A stretch of DNA of 17,022 bases from Firmicutes bacterium UBA5774. Its GTDB lineage: Bacteria; Bacillota; Clostridia; Peptostreptococcales; Anaerovoracaceae. This document shows, piece by piece, positions 14,197 to 17,022 of the stretch (position 1 is its first letter; each line of letters starts with the position of its first letter). The stretch lies in contig DIEM01000019.1 in NCBI GenBank assembly GCA_002418625.1, forward strand, positions 1 through 17,022, read 5' to 3'. The notes beneath the pieces were generated by a model. The model searched no databases and was not told the origin of the DNA. It saw only the letters and a program-made list of their open reading frames with translations. Both the position numbers and the translations under genes were made by a program.

Positions 14197-15747
14197 GTGA
14201 GACGATTCGCTTATGAGCCGGATATGGAAATCAAAGGCAGCCGGTCCTACGATGTCTGCATCATCGGCAATGGCGTGGCAGGCTTATATACGGCGCTGAA
14301 CCTCGATCCAGGATTGTCCTGCATCGTACTGAGCAAGGAAGGCCTTGAAATAAGCAATTCATGGCTTGCGCAGGGTGGCATCGCCGCAGCGATTTCCAAG
14401 GACGACACGCCGGTGTTCCATTTCAACGACACGCTGGTCGCCGGAGCCGGGCTTTGCGATAAAAATGCCGTCCGCACTCTGGTGGACGAAGGCCCGCATG
14501 ATATCCAGAAGCTGGTGGCGCTGAACGTGCCCTTCGATCTTGATGATGAAGGCGAGCTTGCCATCACCAGAGAGGGCGGCCACAATAGAAACAGGATCGT
14601 GCACTGCGGCGGCGATTCCACGGGCCGTGAAACCGTCAAGGTGCTGGCGGCCGTTGCAGTCACACGCCCCAATATCACCCTGTCAGGAAATACTTTCGTT
14701 GTCGATATCGTACAGGACGTCGCCGGACGCACAGCGGGCGTCCTGGTCAACGACGGCGAATATAATATCATCCTCGCTCCGAACGTCGTTGTCTGCACCG
14801 GCGGAATCGGCGGCATCTACATGCATTCCACAAATCCATCGCTTGCGACCGGAGACGGTATATCCGCCGCGGTCCGCGCCGGAGCCAAGGTCGATAAGAT
14901 GGAATTCATACAATTCCATCCGACAGGGCTTTACCTGAAGAACAAAATCGGACGCACCTTCCTCATATCGGAAGCAGTCCGCGGCGAAGGCGGCATCCTG
15001 CGCAACAGATTCGGCGATGCCTTCATGAAAAACCAGCATCCCCTGGCAGATCTCGCTCCCAGGGATATTGTGGCAAGAGCCATTATCAAAGAAATGCATA
15101 AGACCAAATCCGAATTCGTCTACCTTGATATTTCGGCCAAGAGCGCGGAATTTCTCGAAAAGCGGTTTCCGACCATTTACGGTGAATGCCGCAGGAATGG
15201 CATAGATATCCCGAAGGATATGATCCCGGTTTGTCCGATCCAGCATTATATGATCGGCGGTATCAAGACCGATCTTGACGGCCGAACGAATATTGAAGGT
15301 CTTTTTGCCTGCGGCGAATCCGCCAGCACCGGCGTTCACGGCGCCAACAGGCTGGCTTCGAATTCCATGCTCGAATGCCTTGTATTCGGCCGAAGATGCG
15401 CTTCCTACATCAACTCGCATCCGGCAGCGATCCCAGCGCTTTCAGACGTCGTCCAGCCACCTGCATCTCATAGGAAACAGAATGCCAGCAAGGATCCGCA
15501 GGCTATCAAGAAGAAGATCCAGCGCATCATGAACAGCAAAGCAAATGTCGTTCGTACCGAGAAGGGATTGACTTCAGGCCTTTTGGAAATACGCGCGATT
15601 ATGGCAGGCATCGATAAAAGCAGGCTCCTGACTAAGGAAGATGTAGAAACATATAATATGGCCATCGTTGCCGAAAAAATCCTGCTGTCCGCCAAGAGAC
15701 GCAGAAAAAGCATCGGAGCCCATTACAGAGAAGATCAACGGAGGTAG
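14197..15747 (+). CDS. nadB: L-aspartate oxidase
   Basis: The 516-residue flavoprotein oxidises L-aspartate to iminoaspartate, the first step of de novo NAD synthesis; NadA then makes quinolinate. The FAD-binding GNGVAG (24-29) follows a short N-terminal tail. Family residues assigned to substrate binding and catalysis in E. coli NadB all have counterparts: H241 in FIQFHPTG, R289 in LAPRDIVARAI, H350 in PIQHYMIGG and R385 in HGANRLASNS. EAVRGEGG (259-266) is also present. The C-terminal helical domain is somewhat short but in range. In anaerobes fumarate can replace oxygen as acceptor. The start is GTG at 14197, with AGGAG 8 nt upstream; an ATG at 14224 lacks a good site. Its TAG overlaps the ribosome binding site of nadC, implying coupled translation. 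nadA is not in the window. Confidence 0.95.
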   Translation: MRRFAYEPDMEIKGSRSYDVCIIGNGVAGLYTALNLDPGLSCIVLSKEGLEISNSWLAQGGIAAAISKDDTPVFHFNDTLVAGAGLCDKNAVRTLVDEGPHDIQKLVALNVPFDLDDEGELAITREGGHNRNRIVHCGGDSTGRETVKVLAAVAVTRPNITLSGNTFVVDIVQDVAGRTAGVLVNDGEYNIILAPNVVVCTGGIGGIYMHSTNPSLATGDGISAAVRAGAKVDKMEFIQFHPTGLYLKNKIGRTFLISEAVRGEGGILRNRFGDAFMKNQHPLADLAPRDIVARAIIKEMHKTKSEFVYLDISAKSAEFLEKRFPTIYGECRRNGIDIPKDMIPVCPIQHYMIGGIKTDLDGRTNIEGLFACGESASTGVHGANRLASNSMLECLVFGRRCASYINSHPAAIPALSDVVQPPASHRKQNASKDPQAIKKKIQRIMNSKANVVRTEKGLTSGLLEIRAIMAGIDKSRLLTKEDVETYNMAIVAEKILLSAKRRRKSIGAHYREDQRR

Positions 15748-15754
15748 ACACACC

Positions 15755-16591
15755 ATGCTGGACAAGCTGACTATAGACGACATTATAATGAATGCTCTGA
15801 GGGAGGACATCGGTACAGGCGATATAACGACCCTCAGCACGATACCCGAAGACAGGACCGCCAGCGGCAGGTTCTGGGCGAAGGAAAGCGGCGTGATCTG
15901 CGGCATCGATATTTTATGCCGCGTTTTTGCCCTTGTCGACAGCCGTGTTGAAGTACGGCCGGCTGTAAAGGACGGTCAGCAGGTCCGATGCGGCGATACG
16001 ATCGCTGAAATTTCCGGCCCTGCAAGGGCAGTGCTGACAGGAGAGCGCGTCGCGCTGAACTTTCTGCAGCGCCTGTCCGGGATTGCCAGCAGAACAGCCC
16101 TGGCTGCGGCGGCTGTTCGGGGAACCAATGCGCAGATCGCAGACACTAGAAAAACGACGCCCGGATTAAGAGTCCTTGAGAAGTATGCCGTCAAGACCGG
16201 CGGCGGTTCAAATCACAGATTCAATCTGGCGGACGGCGTTCTCATAAAAGACAATCACATCGTTGCGGCCGGCGGCATCGGAAATGCGATTTCAGCCGCC
16301 AGGTCAAACGCACCGCACACTCTGAAGATTGAAATCGAAGTAAAATCGATGGATCAGATCGATGAAGCGCTTGCGGCAGGCGCCGACATCATCATGCTTG
16401 ACAATATGACACTGCAGCAAATGACGGAGGCTGTGGCGCGCATCGCTGGCAAAGCGCTGGTAGAGGCTTCCGGCAACATGGGCGACAAGGATCTTGCGGC
16501 CGTTGCCGCGACAGGTGTCGATATCATATCCATAGGCGCATTGACCCACAGTGTCCGCGCCATGGACATAAGCCTGGATTTCAAAGCCTGA
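15755..16591 (+). CDS. nadC: quinolinate phosphoribosyltransferase (nicotinate-nucleotide pyrophosphorylase, carboxylating)
   Basis: The 278-residue enzyme is the family's usual size. It joins quinolinate with PRPP to give nicotinate mononucleotide, CO2 and pyrophosphate, the step after NadB and NadA. Visible signatures are LREDIGTGDIT (15-25), LNFLQRLSGIAS (101-112), DTRKTTPGLR (130-139), KTGGGSNHR (147-155), LIKDNHI (163-169), EIEVKS, MLDNM and EASGNM. The ATG at 15755 has GGAGG (15740-15744) 10 nt upstream, and that site overlaps the nadB stop, so the two genes form one operon. The open frame begins at 15668, but the extra residues lie inside nadB and show no homology. It ends 6 bp from the convergent protease gene, with no terminator between them. 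Confidence 0.96.
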   Translation: MLDKLTIDDIIMNALREDIGTGDITTLSTIPEDRTASGRFWAKESGVICGIDILCRVFALVDSRVEVRPAVKDGQQVRCGDTIAEISGPARAVLTGERVALNFLQRLSGIASRTALAAAAVRGTNAQIADTRKTTPGLRVLEKYAVKTGGGSNHRFNLADGVLIKDNHIVAAGGIGNAISAARSNAPHTLKIEIEVKSMDQIDEALAAGADIIMLDNMTLQQMTEAVARIAGKALVEASGNMGDKDLAAVAATGVDIISIGALTHSVRAMDISLDFKA

Positions 16592-16597
16592 GAACCC

Positions 16598-17022
16598 CTA
16601 TTCTTCAGGACGTTCCGATAAAACCACATCGATTTCTCCGGACTTGCCGAACTGATCCGTGACAGTCAGTTTCACAATGTCTCCGACTTTATGCTTTGCA
16701 ATTTCTTCAACAAGTTCATCAATGGTCAGGATCTTATTCCCGTCAAATGCGGTAATGACATCGCCCTGTTTGATCCCTGCCCGCTCGGCGCCCCCGTATG
16801 CGGTCACCTCGTGGACATAGACGCCCTGCGGAAGATCATATTTTTCGGCATCCTCCTTGCTGATCGTGCTGCCGGTGATGCCGAGGCTCGGCCTGACGAT
16901 TTTCTTTTCACTGATCAGTTGTTCTATGATCGGTTTTGCCTCATTGACCGGAATCGCGAAGCCCATGCCTTCAACCGCCGATTCTGCCAGCTTGACGGTG
17001 TTTATGCCGATGACAAGACCCG
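16598..17022 (-). CDS. HtrA/DegP-type serine protease, C-terminal part with PDZ domain (5' end outside window)
   Basis: The frame is open from the right edge to the TAG at 16600-16598, with about 141 residues visible. It begins GLVIGINTVK, which in the family follows the catalytic GNSGG serine motif, then GMGFAIPVNEAKPIIEQLI, the end of the trypsin-like domain. One PDZ domain follows (LGITGSTI, GVYVHEVTAYGGAERAGIKQGDVITAFDGNKI, VGDIVKLTV). The protein ends shortly afterwards, so it has a single PDZ, as in Gram-positive HtrA proteins, which are usually membrane-anchored quality-control proteases outside the cell membrane. The catalytic triad and any anchor lie outside the window. The ATG at 16966 is internal, not the start. 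Confidence 0.93.
   Translation of the reverse strand, partial: GLVIGINTVKLAESAVEGMGFAIPVNEAKPIIEQLISEKKIVRPSLGITGSTISKEDAEKYDLPQGVYVHEVTAYGGAERAGIKQGDVITAFDGNKILTIDELVEEIAKHKVGDIVKLTVTDQFGKSGEIDVVLSERPEE

Noticed and set aside
14683..15420. Minus-strand open frame of 245 codons inside nadB
   Set aside because: It is antisense to unmistakable L-aspartate oxidase sequence and has no start signal or homology that I can see.

Overview
The window looks like chromosome from an anaerobic, low-to-mid GC Gram-positive bacterium of the Clostridia type. That placement is an inference. It rests on strong AGGAGG-type ribosome binding sites, sigma-A-like TTGACA/TATAAT promoters in AT-rich gaps, short intrinsic terminators, a NhaC-type carrier, a BmrR-like MerR regulator, and PAS-GGDEF-HD-GYP and GGDEF-hemerythrin signalling proteins. 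There is no rRNA, tRNA, CRISPR array, insertion sequence or phage gene. Both edges cut genes: the 3' half of carB at the left and the 3' end of an htrA/degP-type protease at the right.

Layout, left to right. (1) The carB 3' half (+) converges on a PAS-GGDEF-hemerythrin diguanylate cyclase (-) across a perfect 13-bp hairpin. (2) A minus-strand block follows, read right to left: a BmrR-like MerR regulator, an ArgD-type class III aminotransferase and a putrescine (PatA)-type class III aminotransferase, ending in a strong terminator. (3) Divergent from merR is a NhaC-family carrier (+). (4) Across a bidirectional terminator lies a large PAS-rich GGDEF + HD-GYP c-di-GMP protein (-). (5) Divergent from it is an amino-acid permease (+) with an unusually busy promoter and leader. 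(6) A small cupin gene (-) is divergent from nadB-nadC (+). (7) htrA (-) converges on nadC with only 6 bp between them.

The most informative non-coding signal is a 21-bp dyad, ACATTRTA-N5-TAYAAKGT, found twice. One copy lies inside a 19-bp promoter spacer in front of the ArgD-type aminotransferase, which is the classic geometry for MerR activation. The other lies between merR and the NhaC carrier, over the merR -35 region. A weaker copy overlaps the permease promoter. I read patA-like, argD-like, merR, nhaC and perhaps the distant permease as one regulon for taking up and transaminating a basic amino acid or polyamine. The substrate and effector are not shown by the sequence. I found no clear candidate for a wholly new system. 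The regulon and the two structured leaders are the parts least explained by known families.

Four gene starts are set shorter than the longest open frame because a ribosome binding site or promoter lies inside the longer frame: PatA-like at 4785, ArgD-like at 6189, the GGDEF/HD-GYP protein at 11621 and the cupin at 14040. nadC starts at 15755, and nadB uses a GTG start at 14197.
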